This document shows, one piece after another, positions 29,078 to 37,608 of a DNA stretch of 64,000 bases. The notes under the pieces are model-generated. The model saw only the letters and a list, made by a program, of their open reading frames with translations, searched no databases and was not told the origin of the DNA. The DNA comes from Arthrobacter sp. M2012083 (lineage in GTDB: Bacteria > Actinomycetota > Actinomycetes > Actinomycetales > Micrococcaceae): NCBI RefSeq assembly GCF_000281065.1, contig NZ_AKKK01000016.1, forward strand, positions 1 to 64,000, given 5' to 3'. Position numbers and translations under genes: made by a program. How positions within the stretch are numbered: position 1 is the stretch's first letter; the number at the start of each line of letters is the position of its first letter.

Positions 29078-30334
29078 ATGACCATCACCCAGAACGAGTC
29101 CGTCAATGATGTCGCCAAGCTCGAGCGCACCAAGGTCCTCAACAATGGCGACAAAGTTTCGCTGACCTTCTCCGATGCGGAGTTCGAGCGCCGCCTCGCC
29201 GGCCTCCGCCGGATCATGGCCGAGAAGGACCTCGACGCCGTGATCCTCACCAGCTACCACTCCATCAAGTACTACTCCGATTTCCTCTTCACCTACTTCG
29301 GCCGCTCCTACGGCATGGTGGTCACCAAGGATGACACGGTGACCATTACGGCAAACATCGACGCCGGTATGCCTTGGCGCCGCAGCTACGGCGACAACCT
29401 GGTGTACACGGACTGGCGCCGGGACAACTACATCCACGCCATCCAGGAAGTCCTGCGGACCCGCGGCATCAACCCGCGCCGCATCGGCGTCGAAGATGAC
29501 TCGCTGCCCCTGGACAACCGCAACAAGATCCAGGCGGCCTTCTCCGGAGCAACGCTGGTTGACGTCGCGCAGGCGGCGATGCGTCAGCGCATGATCAAGT
29601 CGGATGAGGAGATCGCGGTTATCAAGCACGGCGCCCGCATCGGCGACTTGGGCGGTGAGGCCATCCGCAACGCCATCACGGCAGGCATCACCGAGTACGA
29701 GGTTGCGTTGATCGGTACCGAAGCCATGGTTCACGAGATCGCCCGCACGTTCCCGGACTCGGAAATCCGCGACACGTGGGTGTGGTTCCAGTCGGGCATC
29801 AACACCGACGGCGCCCACAACTGGGCCACCACCCGGAAGATCCAGGAACACGACATCCTGTCCCTGAACTGTTTTCCCATGACCAGCGGCTACTACACGG
29901 CACTGGAGCGGACCCTGTTCTACGGCGAACCGGATGCCCGCTCCTTGGAACTGTGGAACATCAACGTGGAGGTCCACAAGCGCGGCCTTGAGCTCATCAA
30001 ACCTGGCGCCGTCTGCAGGGACATAGCCGCGGAGCTCAACGAGATCTATGTCAGTCACGGCCTCCTGGCCAACCGCACGTTCGGATACGGTCATTCCTTC
30101 GGTGTGCTGAGCCACTACTACGGACGCGAAGCCGGCCTGGAACTTCGCGAGGACATCGACACCGTGCTGGAGCCGGGCATGGTGGTTTCCATGGAACCGA
30201 TGATCACCGTGCTGGAAGGGCAGCCGGGGGCCGGCGGTTACCGCGAGCACGACATCCTGGTGGTGGGCGAGGACGGTGCGGAGAACATCACCAAGTTCCC
30301 GTTCGGTCCCGAGTACAACATCATCGGAGCCTAG
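29078..30334 (+). CDS. Creatinase (creatine amidinohydrolase)
   Basis: Splits creatine into sarcosine and urea in the cytoplasm. The 418-residue protein has the pita-bread fold of the M24 family without metal ligands. Segments such as RRSYGDNLVYTDWRRDN, FQSGINTDGAHN and GYGHSFGVLSHYYGREAG match Pseudomonas creatinase closely. Catalytic His232 and the glutamates 262 and 358 correspond to His247, Glu277 and Glu373 here, each shifted by 15. GAAAGGA precedes the ATG. Its product is the substrate of the sox operon 3 kb away. No urease was seen in the window. Confidence 0.95.
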   Translation: MTITQNESVNDVAKLERTKVLNNGDKVSLTFSDAEFERRLAGLRRIMAEKDLDAVILTSYHSIKYYSDFLFTYFGRSYGMVVTKDDTVTITANIDAGMPWRRSYGDNLVYTDWRRDNYIHAIQEVLRTRGINPRRIGVEDDSLPLDNRNKIQAAFSGATLVDVAQAAMRQRMIKSDEEIAVIKHGARIGDLGGEAIRNAITAGITEYEVALIGTEAMVHEIARTFPDSEIRDTWVWFQSGINTDGAHNWATTRKIQEHDILSLNCFPMTSGYYTALERTLFYGEPDARSLELWNINVEVHKRGLELIKPGAVCRDIAAELNEIYVSHGLLANRTFGYGHSFGVLSHYYGREAGLELREDIDTVLEPGMVVSMEPMITVLEGQPGAGGYREHDILVVGEDGAENITKFPFGPEYNIIGA

Positions 30335-30339
30335 TGGTC

Positions 30340-30373
30340 CGGCCGGTGGACACAGCGTGGTGTCCACCGGCCG
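30340..30373 (+). terminator. Terminator after creatinase
   Basis: CGGCCGGTGGACAC (30340-30353) pairs perfectly with GTGTCCACCGGCCG (30360-30373) around a 6-base loop, 5 bases after the stop. Confidence 0.75.
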
Positions 30374-30411
30374 CACGTCCCTTCCCCAACAAATCCCGTG
30401 TCCCGGCGAAA

Positions 30412-30417
30412 TATAGT
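30412..30417 (+). promoter_or_regulatory. -10 box TATAGT, leaderless start of the IclR gene
   Basis: TATAGT ends 6 bases before the ATG at 30424, and no ribosome binding site is present, so transcription should begin at or next to the start codon. The -35 is weak. Confidence 0.5.
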
Positions 30418-30423
30418 GAACCC

Positions 30424-31239
30424 ATGACTCCCACTGATTCCAGCGAAGCTCCTGATACCGGCAACGGCAACGGCGACAGCAAAAACACCTCGGTCATCGT
30501 CAACGCCATTGCCGTGTTGAGGAGCTTCACAGCCGATGAACCGCTTCTGGGAGTCACTGAAATCGCGGGGCGGATCGGCCTGCACAAGAGCACGGTCAGC
30601 CGCATCCTGGCGACGCTGGAACAGGAAAACCTTGTAGAACGCGACGTCGATTCGCGCAGGTTCCGCTTGGGCTTGGGGATGATCGCCATGGCGGGCCCCC
30701 TCCTGGCGGAACTCGAAGAGCGCCGCGTGGCCTACCCGGTACTTCGCGAACTTACTGAGCGGACGGGGGAGACCAGCGCGCTCATGGTGTGGAACGGCAG
30801 CGAGTCCATGTGTGTGGAACAGATCCCCAGCCGTCACCAGGTCAAGCACCTCGCTCCCCTGGGTGCCAGGTACAACGAAGCCCTGAGCTCCTCGGTGCAG
30901 GTGTTCCTTGGCTCGGAGAACGAGGACCGTGTGCGTCAGTTGTTGCGCAGCGGTTCCATCACCCTTCCGGGTCTGGACGAGGACGCCATTGAGGCCTATC
31001 TGGCCCGGGTGGGGGAGTCCATGAAGCGCGGCTGGGCAGTGAACTTTGGGGAGACATCCATTGAGGAAGTGGGGGTGGCCTCGCCCGTTTACGATCATCG
31101 CGGCGACATCGTTGCGTCCGTCCTCATTCCGGCGCCGAAATTCCGTGTTTCGCAGGACACCCTGAGCAGCCTCGGTGAAGCCTGCGCCGCTGCTGCCGCC
31201 AAGGTCACCACGCGCCTGGGTGGCCGCGCCCCGCAGTAG
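30424..31239 (+). CDS. IclR family transcriptional regulator
   Basis: A 271-residue regulator. A winged helix in the first ~90 residues (LGVTEIAGRIGLHKSTVSRI) is followed by the IclR effector domain (FGETSIEEVGVASPV near the C-terminus). The start at 30424 is chosen over an upstream GTG at 30334 because of the -10 box right before it. It lies just downstream of creatinase and is a candidate regulator of that unit. Confidence 0.92.
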   Translation: MTPTDSSEAPDTGNGNGDSKNTSVIVNAIAVLRSFTADEPLLGVTEIAGRIGLHKSTVSRILATLEQENLVERDVDSRRFRLGLGMIAMAGPLLAELEERRVAYPVLRELTERTGETSALMVWNGSESMCVEQIPSRHQVKHLAPLGARYNEALSSSVQVFLGSENEDRVRQLLRSGSITLPGLDEDAIEAYLARVGESMKRGWAVNFGETSIEEVGVASPVYDHRGDIVASVLIPAPKFRVSQDTLSSLGEACAAAAAKVTTRLGGRAPQ

Positions 31240-31345
31240 CCCGGCAGCCCGTCGTCGAGCCCCCCGAAACCTCCGTCGAGATGGCAGTAGATAACGGACA
31301 TGGTCATCAAATGGCATCCCGGCGGGGAAGAAGGCGGGAAACGGA

Positions 31346-31384
31346 ACGGCGGCCGTCCCCTCAAAGGGAGCGGTCGCCGTCGTT
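31346..31384. terminator. Imperfect hairpin between convergent genes
   Basis: ACGGCG-GCCG-TCCC pairs imperfectly with GGGA-GCGGT-CGCCGT, ending CGTTGTT. It lies between the IclR and DUF4383 stops. Confidence 0.5.
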
Positions 31385-31406
31385 GTTCACAAGCCGCGCG
31401 GAAGGT

Positions 31407-31886
31407 CTACATCTTCCGTCGTGCTGTGGTTGTTTCGTCCATGGCATCCCTGCCGAGCCAGGCGCCCAGCCCGATCATGGCAACGCCGAGGATCAGGTGC
31501 AGCCAGTTGTCAGCCGTATTGAACGGGACGAAGTTGGCAGCCGTTTCCTGGTTGATGACCAGGCCGTAGATCCAAAGAACGATGTACACGGCGCCGCCGC
31601 CCAGGAGGAACAGGCGAGCCATGCGTGCGTTCCTTGCCATGGCCAAGCCGGCCACGCCAAACAGCAGGTGAACGATGTTGTGGAGTATGGACACTTGGAA
31701 GACTCCAAGCAGCATGGCGCCGGATTCATGTCCCGCAAAGGTCATGGCGCCGAAATTGGTAGTGATTCCTGGAATGAAGCCCAGGATGCCTACCAGCAGA
31801 AATACAATGCCAACGCCCATGGCGGTGTTGCGAAGCGTCAACCCCATCATGTGGTGGTGTTCGGCGGGGTGCGAAGCGGTGGTCAT
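31407..31886 (-). CDS. DUF4383 family membrane protein
   Basis: A 159-residue membrane protein with four hydrophobic segments and the HNIVHLLFGVAGLAMAR and NWLHLILGVAMIGLG repeats typical of DUF4383. The N-terminus is His-rich (HPAEHHHMM). GGGAGGA precedes the ATG at 31886. The function of the family is unknown. Confidence 0.88.
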   Translation of the reverse strand: MTTASHPAEHHHMMGLTLRNTAMGVGIVFLLVGILGFIPGITTNFGAMTFAGHESGAMLLGVFQVSILHNIVHLLFGVAGLAMARNARMARLFLLGGGAVYIVLWIYGLVINQETAANFVPFNTADNWLHLILGVAMIGLGAWLGRDAMDETTTARRKM

Positions 31887-32043
31887 CAAGTCCTCCCTTT
31901 CACGCTGTTACCCGGCTCTTCTCATGGAGAGCCGACCTGCGGCAAGGAGTGTCGCAAAACCTTGCCGACGCCGCCATAATACTCCTGAAATGCCTCTGAT
32001 AGCAGGGGCATGAGCCCGGTTCAGCGGCCGCTAGCATGGATTT

Positions 32044-33015
32044 ATGAGCCAAGCTCCAAACGGACGTGTGCACACGATCTTCCATGACACCCGCGATCTC
32101 ACGCCGTTCCGTGAGGGTTACGTCCGCACGCCGGTCCGTGGCCTGGCAGACGGCGTCAATGACGTGCTTTCCGGGGTCCTCAGCGGCCGCGACCATGCGA
32201 GGTTGTCCGTGGTGGGGAATGTCCCGCGGTTGAAGATGCTGTCCTCAAAGACTGCCAAGGCCATGCATGAGGCCGTTTTCACGTCCACGGAGCCGGACCG
32301 ACTTCTTGCTTTCGGCCGTACTTTTCCGGGCTGGGCCGGCTTATGCCACGTGATGGCGGGGCTTCTCGCGTACAAGCACGGCGGATTCCTGAGGGCATCG
32401 GAGCTGCTGCAGCGCGGTTTAACAACAAGGATCGACGACGACGCCAGCCAGTTCTCGGCTACGTACCTTGGGCAGGTGGTCACCAAAGTCGAGGTAGCAG
32501 AACGCATCGAAGTGCCAGTCCTGTTCAGCGAGGAATCCGTATTTCTTGCATTGTCCCACTGCCTCCGGGAAATGGGGATGACCGAGGCGGCCTTGGAAGC
32601 GGTGGTGACTTTGCCGCCGTCGTTGCCTTCAGCGTTGGCGCGCTGCACGGCGGCGTACTCTTTGGAGCGCCACCGCGACGTGGTGCTTTGGACCGAAGGT
32701 TTGCTGAACACGGATGACTTGTCCGCCGCACTGTTGCTGATCCGGGCGCGGTCGCAACGGGCGCGCGGCGATTTCGAGTCGGCGCAGGCTGCCCTGAAGG
32801 AAGTCCTCCGGCGTCGGAAAACCAACCTGGCCTTGAAGAATGATGCATTGACCGACAGGGCGTTGCTTGCGCTTGACCAAGGCCGCCGAACGCTCACTCC
32901 GCGATCCAGGCGGCCAGCCCCGCCTGCCGAGCTTGAGACCTCGGAAGTCATCCGCAAGGACGCTGAGATGCGGCGCCTGTGGGAGAACGACTTCAGGCAG
33001 CTGGGCGGCGAATAA
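32044..33015 (+). CDS. Hypothetical protein with helical repeats (323 aa)
   Basis: The family is not recognised. The protein is soluble and mainly helical. Residues ~100-280 look like degenerate tetratricopeptide-type helix pairs (GLLAYKHGGFLRASELLQRG; LLLIRARSQRARGDFESAQA). The C-terminus is basic then charged (RSRRPAPP, ending NDFRQLGGE). A TAGCAT box lies 14 bases upstream of the ATG. It is divergent from DUF4383 and followed by the ArsR operator region. A scaffold role is possible, but nothing identifies it. Confidence 0.75.
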   Translation: MSQAPNGRVHTIFHDTRDLTPFREGYVRTPVRGLADGVNDVLSGVLSGRDHARLSVVGNVPRLKMLSSKTAKAMHEAVFTSTEPDRLLAFGRTFPGWAGLCHVMAGLLAYKHGGFLRASELLQRGLTTRIDDDASQFSATYLGQVVTKVEVAERIEVPVLFSEESVFLALSHCLREMGMTEAALEAVVTLPPSLPSALARCTAAYSLERHRDVVLWTEGLLNTDDLSAALLLIRARSQRARGDFESAQAALKEVLRRRKTNLALKNDALTDRALLALDQGRRTLTPRSRRPAPPAELETSEVIRKDAEMRRLWENDFRQLGGE

Positions 33016-33055
33016 AAATCCCTTGTGCCGTACTGAAGAGAGGCGTATTCTCTTA

Positions 33056-33103
33056 ATCAACCAAACAGTTGATCAATGAGTAAGTTGATTAGCGTTGGTT
33101 GAT
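33056..33103 (+). promoter_or_regulatory. ArsR operator candidate: three GTTGAT repeats
   Basis: ATCAAC-N6-GTTGAT (33056-33073) is an inverted repeat. GTTGAT recurs at 33084 and 33098, just upstream of the ArsR start. Repeated half-sites of this kind fit autoregulation by the small winged-helix regulator that follows. Confidence 0.45.
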
Positions 33104-33121
33104 GGACGGGATGGAGCGGAG

Positions 33122-33508
33122 ATGGAAGAAGATGCCCCGGGGGCGGAATCCCTGGACAGGGCCTTCATGGCTTTGGCGGATCCGGTGAGGCGGGCCATGG
33201 TAGCCCGGCTGTCCCGGGGGGACGCCACTGTCAATGAGCTGGCCGAACCATTCGCCATCACCAAGCAGGCGGTATCCAAGCACATCCACGTCTTGGAGCA
33301 TGCCGGTTTGGTTACCCGTTCCCGAGACGCGCAGCGCAGGCCGGTCCATTTGGATGCGGCAGCCCTGGAACGACTGACGGCTTGGATTGACCAGTACCGG
33401 CTGATCGCCGAGTCCCGCTTCCGCCAGCTGGACCAGCTGCTTGGCGCCAGCGTCTCCCACCATGACCAAGAGAACACACCTGCAAAGAAGAAAGAGGAAC
33501 TGAAATGA
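33122..33508 (+). CDS. ArsR family regulator
   Basis: A 128-residue winged-helix regulator without the usual metal cysteines. FMALADPVRRAMVARLSRG is followed by the recognition helix FAITKQAVSKHIHVLEHAG. The ATG at 33122 is preferred to a TTG nine codons earlier. Its stop overlaps the next gene by 4 bases (ATGA), the standard arrangement of ArsR with an SRPBCC partner. Confidence 0.92.
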   Translation: MEEDAPGAESLDRAFMALADPVRRAMVARLSRGDATVNELAEPFAITKQAVSKHIHVLEHAGLVTRSRDAQRRPVHLDAAALERLTAWIDQYRLIAESRFRQLDQLLGASVSHHDQENTPAKKKEELK

Positions 33509-33972
33509 GCAATCCAACAACAATCACCGCTGATAGTGGCGTCCCGTTCGTTGATACAGTCCGCGAATTCGATGCCCCGGTCAGTGCAGTTTTCAAAGCC
33601 CACGTTGACCCGGACCTCTTGGCCAAATGGCTGGGCCCGCGCAGCACGGTGACGAAAATTTCTGAGTACAACGCCGTCACCGGCGGCAGCTGGCGGTATG
33701 AAAACGGTGACGACAGCGGGATGTATGGATTCCGGGGCGTCTTTCACACGGTCGAGGCCGACGCGTTGATCATCCAGACAATCGAGTTCGAAGGGGCGCC
33801 CAACCAAGTGGTCATCAGCACCACAACGTTTGAGGAAATCGACGGCAGGACCAGGATGTCGGCGCACGAGGTCTACCCCTCGGTTGAAGCACGCGATATG
33901 GCCTTGGCTACCGGGATGGACTACGGCGTCATCGAAGGATACGAGCGGCTTGACGAACTCCTCGCCGCCTAG
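33505..33972 (+). CDS. SRPBCC (AHSA1-like) domain protein
   Basis: A 155-residue START/SRPBCC-fold protein. REFDAPVSAVFKAHVDPDLLA, KWLGPR and GGSWRY are characteristic of AHSA1-like proteins paired with ArsR regulators. It is translationally coupled to the regulator. The fold binds hydrophobic ligands in a deep cavity; the ligand here is unknown. Confidence 0.9.
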   Translation: MSNPTTITADSGVPFVDTVREFDAPVSAVFKAHVDPDLLAKWLGPRSTVTKISEYNAVTGGSWRYENGDDSGMYGFRGVFHTVEADALIIQTIEFEGAPNQVVISTTTFEEIDGRTRMSAHEVYPSVEARDMALATGMDYGVIEGYERLDELLAA

Positions 33973-33977
33973 CCGCC

Positions 33978-34021
33978 CTGTCCCTTAGCTGCTTGCGGCC
34001 TGTCGCTTAGCTGCTTGCGGC
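33978..34021. repeat. 22-bp tandem duplication at the 3' end of the LysE gene
   Basis: CTGTCCCTTAGCTGCTTGCGGC (33978-33999; 22 bases, one mismatch to the next copy) is followed directly by its second copy at 34000-34021. The copy nearer the gene contains the LysE stop codon, and the outer one repeats the last codons and stop. Confidence 0.85.
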
Positions 34022-34663
34022 CTGGAACTGCGGCAGAAGCGGCAGGAGTTGCTCTGACAGCAGCACCGTCCCGAGTCCGATCATGATGATTCCGCTGACC
34101 AGGGTTACAACCCGGGCGGCACCGGGCCGGGAGGCCAGCAGCTTCCTGGAGGTCAGTGCGACGGCGGTGTAAACCGCCCCGGCGAGGAACACGAAGGTCA
34201 AGCCCAGCAAGCCCGACTGGACAGGAACAGGCAGCGCTGCCTCTGGGCTGACGAACTGCGGTACCAGCGCCACGAAGAAGAGCAGGCCCTTTGGGTTGAT
34301 CCCGCTGGTGCCCATGCCTTGAAGGAAGGTGCGGAGCTGGTTTCCGGAATGCACGACGCCGCCTTCCGCACTGAAGCTGGCGCCTCGCCACGAGCGGAGG
34401 GTAGCGACGCCGAGCCACAGCAGGTAGCCAGCTCCCGCGATGGTCAACCACCCCAGCAGTCCTGGAACTCCGGCCAAGAGGGCCGCCAGTCCTGCCATCA
34501 TCAGCAAAGTGTGGATGACGTAGCCGCTGCACAAGCCAGCGACGGCAGGGACGAAGCTGCGCTGACGGAGGCCCGCCGAAATCGAGTACGCCCAGTCGAC
34601 GCCGGGCGTGCACGCCAAGCTGACGGCGACGAGCATGAAGGCGAGGAACAGCTGCGGGTTCAC
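34007..34663 (-). CDS. LysE family amino acid exporter
   Basis: A 218-residue inner-membrane protein with about six helices and the LysE/RhtB signature SLACTPGVDWAYSISAG near the N-terminus. It has a GTG start with GGAGAG upstream. It is divergent from an Lrp regulator, the usual pairing for export of an excess amino acid; which one is not clear. Confidence 0.92.
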   Translation of the reverse strand: MNPQLFLAFMLVAVSLACTPGVDWAYSISAGLRQRSFVPAVAGLCSGYVIHTLLMMAGLAALLAGVPGLLGWLTIAGAGYLLWLGVATLRSWRGASFSAEGGVVHSGNQLRTFLQGMGTSGINPKGLLFFVALVPQFVSPEAALPVPVQSGLLGLTFVFLAGAVYTAVALTSRKLLASRPGAARVVTLVSGIIMIGLGTVLLSEQLLPLLPQFQAASS

Positions 34664-34754
34664 GTTTTCTCTCCAGGGCTAGGTGGTAGGAAAACTCTAG
34701 GGAAAATTGGCCCATAAGTGTTTCCATATTTAGCCCGCAAGAAGCTCTTCTCGG

Positions 34755-34760
34755 TAAGAT
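34755..34760 (+). promoter_or_regulatory. -10 box TAAGAT, leaderless start of the Lrp gene
   Basis: TAAGAT ends 6 bases before the GTG at 34767, and no ribosome binding site is seen, giving the same geometry as several other regulators here. Confidence 0.45.
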
Positions 34761-34766
34761 AATTGC

Positions 34767-35222
34767 GTGATCGATGGAATTGATAGAACTATTTTGCGCC
34801 ACCTCAAAGAGGATGGCCGGATGACTGCCACAGCCCTTGCGTCCAAGGTGGGTTTGACTGTGGCTCCATGTCATCGGAGGCTCCGCGATCTGGAGTCCTC
34901 AGGGGTGATCCGCGGCTACCGTGCAGACATCGATCCTGCTTCGGTGGGCCTGGGCTTTGAAGCGATTGTTTTTGTCACGCTCAAACAGGTGGAGCGCACC
35001 ATCATGGCGGAGTTTGAAGAGCGTGTGACTGCCAGCCCCAACATTGTGGAGGCCCAGCGGCTCTTCGGATCCCCTGATTACCTTCTCAAGGTTATTGCCG
35101 CGGACCTGCCCGCGTATCAGCGCTTCTATGACGACGAGCTCGCGGCACTTCCCGCGGTGGAACGCCTCACGTCAACGCTGGTCATGAAGAACCTGAAAAC
35201 CAACATAGGCCCGCCGGTCTGA
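34767..35222 (+). CDS. Lrp/AsnC family regulator
   Basis: A 151-residue regulator. The N-terminal helix-turn-helix (MTATALASKVGLTVAPCHRR) is followed by the RAM/AsnC domain (GYRADIDPASVGLGFEAIVF; GSPDYLLKVIAADL). The start is GTG. It is divergent from the LysE gene, its likely target, and converges on a second Lrp gene. Confidence 0.93.
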   Translation: MIDGIDRTILRHLKEDGRMTATALASKVGLTVAPCHRRLRDLESSGVIRGYRADIDPASVGLGFEAIVFVTLKQVERTIMAEFEERVTASPNIVEAQRLFGSPDYLLKVIAADLPAYQRFYDDELAALPAVERLTSTLVMKNLKTNIGPPV

Positions 35223-35228
35223 GAAGAC

Positions 35229-35696
35229 CTACTCTGCCAGCAGTCCAGTGGTCCGGTATGGAATCACTTCCCGGAGGAACATGCTGGTGGACGTTCGCAC
35301 GATCCCCGGGCACAGTCGGATTTCCTCGGAAACCCGGTAGAGGTCGTCCGGGCTCTTGGCTACCACCCTGATGATGAGGTCTGTATCGCCGGCGGGAGCA
35401 TGGCATTCGAGAACTTCGGGGATCTCTCGCAGGGCGGCAATAGCCTCGTTCAGGTGGCTTTGATCGAGCTCGGCACTGACAGCGGCAGCCACGCCACGTC
35501 CCAATGCCGAGGGTAGGACGCGACTGCTGTTGGGGCGGAGGGCTCCGGACGCCGTCATCCGCTCCAGGCGCGACTGGACTGTCCCCCGGGCCAGGTGCAG
35601 TTTCTGGGCCAACACCATGATGGGCACGCGGGGGTCGTCGTCCAGGGCGGCGAGGACCCGACGGTCCGTGGCATCGAGTTCCTGCAAAGTGACCAC
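35229..35696 (-). CDS. Lrp/AsnC family regulator
   Basis: A second Lrp-type regulator of 155 residues: helix-turn-helix with VLAQKLHLARGTVQSRLERM, then an AsnC domain with AGDTDLIIRVVAKSPDDLY. AAAGGAA sits too close to the GTG at 35696, so a TTG at 35687 may be the true start. It is not closely similar to its convergent neighbour, so the two are probably not a recent duplication. Confidence 0.9.
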   Translation of the reverse strand: MVTLQELDATDRRVLAALDDDPRVPIMVLAQKLHLARGTVQSRLERMTASGALRPNSSRVLPSALGRGVAAAVSAELDQSHLNEAIAALREIPEVLECHAPAGDTDLIIRVVAKSPDDLYRVSEEIRLCPGIVRTSTSMFLREVIPYRTTGLLAE

Positions 35697-36048
35697 TTCC
35701 TTTCGAGCTTTTCACGTGTGACTGATCAGATCGATCAATCATAATGTTGTCCGTTGCACCAACTGTAGACCTTCTGCTGAAATGGTGACAACGAAGCAGG
35801 TCGCGGCTACCGCCAAACCCCGCAGGCACCAGGAGTCCGGAACATCACCCGGGGCCCTGCACAGGTTTCCCGCAAGGAAGCAGCCGCTGATTGACTCTTG
35901 TTCACAGCATTGTCATTCTGCACCCGCCCTTTTACGGGGGCGCCACAGCAAGAGCCCCTGAGCTACCGGATCGTTGCGGTAGCGGAGGGGCTCTTGTGTT
36001 GCCCGGCGCCAGTCTCTGTCTCCCGTGCCCGGCGAATAGGCTTGGATC
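35697..36048. other. Gene-free gap with a long hairpin at 35949-35996
   Basis: The 352 bases hold no convincing gene. The only clear structure is a two-part hairpin: CAAGAGCCCCT pairs with AGGGGCTCTTG, with an inner GCTACC/GGTAGC helix, followed by TGTTG. It ends 52 bases before gluQ. It may be a terminator for a lost upstream gene or an attenuator for gluQ. Confidence 0.5.
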
Positions 36049-36936
36049 ATGACTGCTGCTGGCCGCTTCGCCCCGAGCCCTTCCGGCGAACTCCACGTCG
36101 GCAACCTGAGGACCGCGATTCTCGCTTGGCTGTTCGCGAAGTCCAGTGGCCGCGATTTCCTGCTGAGAGTCGAGGATCTGGACCGCGCCCGATCCGGCGC
36201 CGAGGCGGAGCAGCTCCGTGATCTGCGGGCGGTCGGCGTCAGTTGGGACGCCGACGTCGTACGCCAGACTGAACGCGCGGCGCTGTACGACGAAGCGATT
36301 GTGCGGCTGACGGCCGAAGGCCGGACCTACGAGTGCTTCTGCACGCGAAGGGAAATCCAAGAGGCCCCCTCCGCGCCGCATGCCCCGCAGGGCGCTTATC
36401 CGGGAACGTGCCTACGGCTTTCCCCTGCCGAACGTGAGATCCGGCGCGCTACGCGTCCCGCGTCCATCCGCTTAAGGGCGGAGGTTTCGGAGTGGGCTGT
36501 TGAGGACCAGTTGCACGGGAGATACGTGGGCGTGGTGGACGACTTTGTGCTTCGCCGCAACGACGGCGTGACGGCCTACAATCTCGCAGTGGTAGTTGAC
36601 GACGCGCACCAGGGAATCGACCAAGTGGTTCGCGGCGACGACCTCCTTCCGTCCACACCGCGGCAGGCCCGCCTGGCATCGCTGCTGGGGCTGCCGATCC
36701 CCGAATACGCCCACGTTCCGCTGGTGGTTAATCACGACGGCGTGAGGCTGGCGAAGCGCGACGGGGCCGTTACGCTGGGCGACCTCGCCGCCGTCGGAAT
36801 TCCTGCAGAACGTGTGCGTGACCTGCTGCTGGAGTCCCTTGGATTGCCTGCGGGAACCTTGCAGGATGCCCTGCCGCACTTCACCCCGCAAAACGTCCCA
36901 AAGACGCCGTGGGTGTGGAAAATTCCCCGGATTTGA
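36049..36936 (+). CDS. gluQ: Glutamyl-Q tRNA(Asp) synthetase
   Basis: Attaches glutamate to queuosine in tRNA(Asp). The 295-residue protein is the truncated GluRS-like form without an anticodon-binding domain. FAPSPSGELHVGNLRTA (7-23) carries the HIGH-equivalent, RLAKRDG the KMSKS-equivalent, and CFC with a later YPGTC the zinc site. It converges on a TetR gene with a 24-base gap. Confidence 0.95.
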   Translation: MTAAGRFAPSPSGELHVGNLRTAILAWLFAKSSGRDFLLRVEDLDRARSGAEAEQLRDLRAVGVSWDADVVRQTERAALYDEAIVRLTAEGRTYECFCTRREIQEAPSAPHAPQGAYPGTCLRLSPAEREIRRATRPASIRLRAEVSEWAVEDQLHGRYVGVVDDFVLRRNDGVTAYNLAVVVDDAHQGIDQVVRGDDLLPSTPRQARLASLLGLPIPEYAHVPLVVNHDGVRLAKRDGAVTLGDLAAVGIPAERVRDLLLESLGLPAGTLQDALPHFTPQNVPKTPWVWKIPRI

Positions 36937-36960
36937 ACTGCCCGCCGCCGGCCTCGCCGG

Positions 36961-37602
36961 TCAGCTGCGGCATAGTGGGGTGGGGGACGCCTGGCTGTGC
37001 TGCGCAGCCGGTACCCCGGCTGCCATTCCCGCCCATAGTGTGTCGGTGGTAGCGGTGACTACGTCTTCCACCGAATTCCCGTCCAACTGCCCACCAGCGG
37101 CGAGGAGTGCCGTGCCGTGAAGGCTCACAAAGCACACCATGGCCAAGGTTTCAGGGTCCCCGGCAGCCAGGACGCCGGCTTGCTGTGCCTCGGCAATCAT
37201 TGCCCGGGCGACGTGTATCCCTTGCACGCCGGTGCTTCGCAGCTCTTCGCTGGAATCGGGGTGGTGCTTGGTGGAGTACATCACGGTCAGCAGGGCAGGG
37301 TGCTCAACAGCAAAGTCGACATAGGCTTTGCCAACACTGACGAAACGCCCCCGGAGGTCTTCGCCGGACTGGGCGGCGTCGCGGATGCGGCGGTTCATCG
37401 ACTCAAAGCCAGCCAGCGCCACGGCGTCGATCAGGGCTTGCTTGTCGCGGAAGTGCTTGGCCGGCGCGCCGTGGCTGACATTCACATCGCGGGCAAGTTG
37501 CCGCAGGGATAGCCCGTCCACGCCAGCTTCTTCGATGGTTTCCGTGGCGCGTTCCAAGAGGGCTTCCCGGAGTTTGCCATGGTGGTAGGGCTGTTCGGTC
37601 AT
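36961..37602 (-). CDS. TetR family regulator
   Basis: A 213-residue regulator. SLRQLARDVNVSHGAPAKHF (about 34-53) is the helix-turn-helix, with an unusual SHGAPAKHF turn seen in the WHG-type subgroup. TAATAT ends 6 bases before the ATG, so the transcript is probably leaderless. It is divergent from the SDR gene across an operator-rich gap. Confidence 0.92.
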   Translation of the reverse strand: MTEQPYHHGKLREALLERATETIEEAGVDGLSLRQLARDVNVSHGAPAKHFRDKQALIDAVALAGFESMNRRIRDAAQSGEDLRGRFVSVGKAYVDFAVEHPALLTVMYSTKHHPDSSEELRSTGVQGIHVARAMIAEAQQAGVLAAGDPETLAMVCFVSLHGTALLAAGGQLDGNSVEDVVTATTDTLWAGMAAGVPAAQHSQASPTPLCRS

Positions 37603-37608
37603 GGGTCC

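Noticed and set aside
28994-30376. Open frame of 460 codons opposite creatinase
   Set aside because: Complement of a highly conserved enzyme gene; composition is that of a shadow frame.
34767-35696. The two neighbouring Lrp genes as a recent duplication
   Set aside because: Outside the common fold the two proteins share little sequence, so they are more likely independent regulators.
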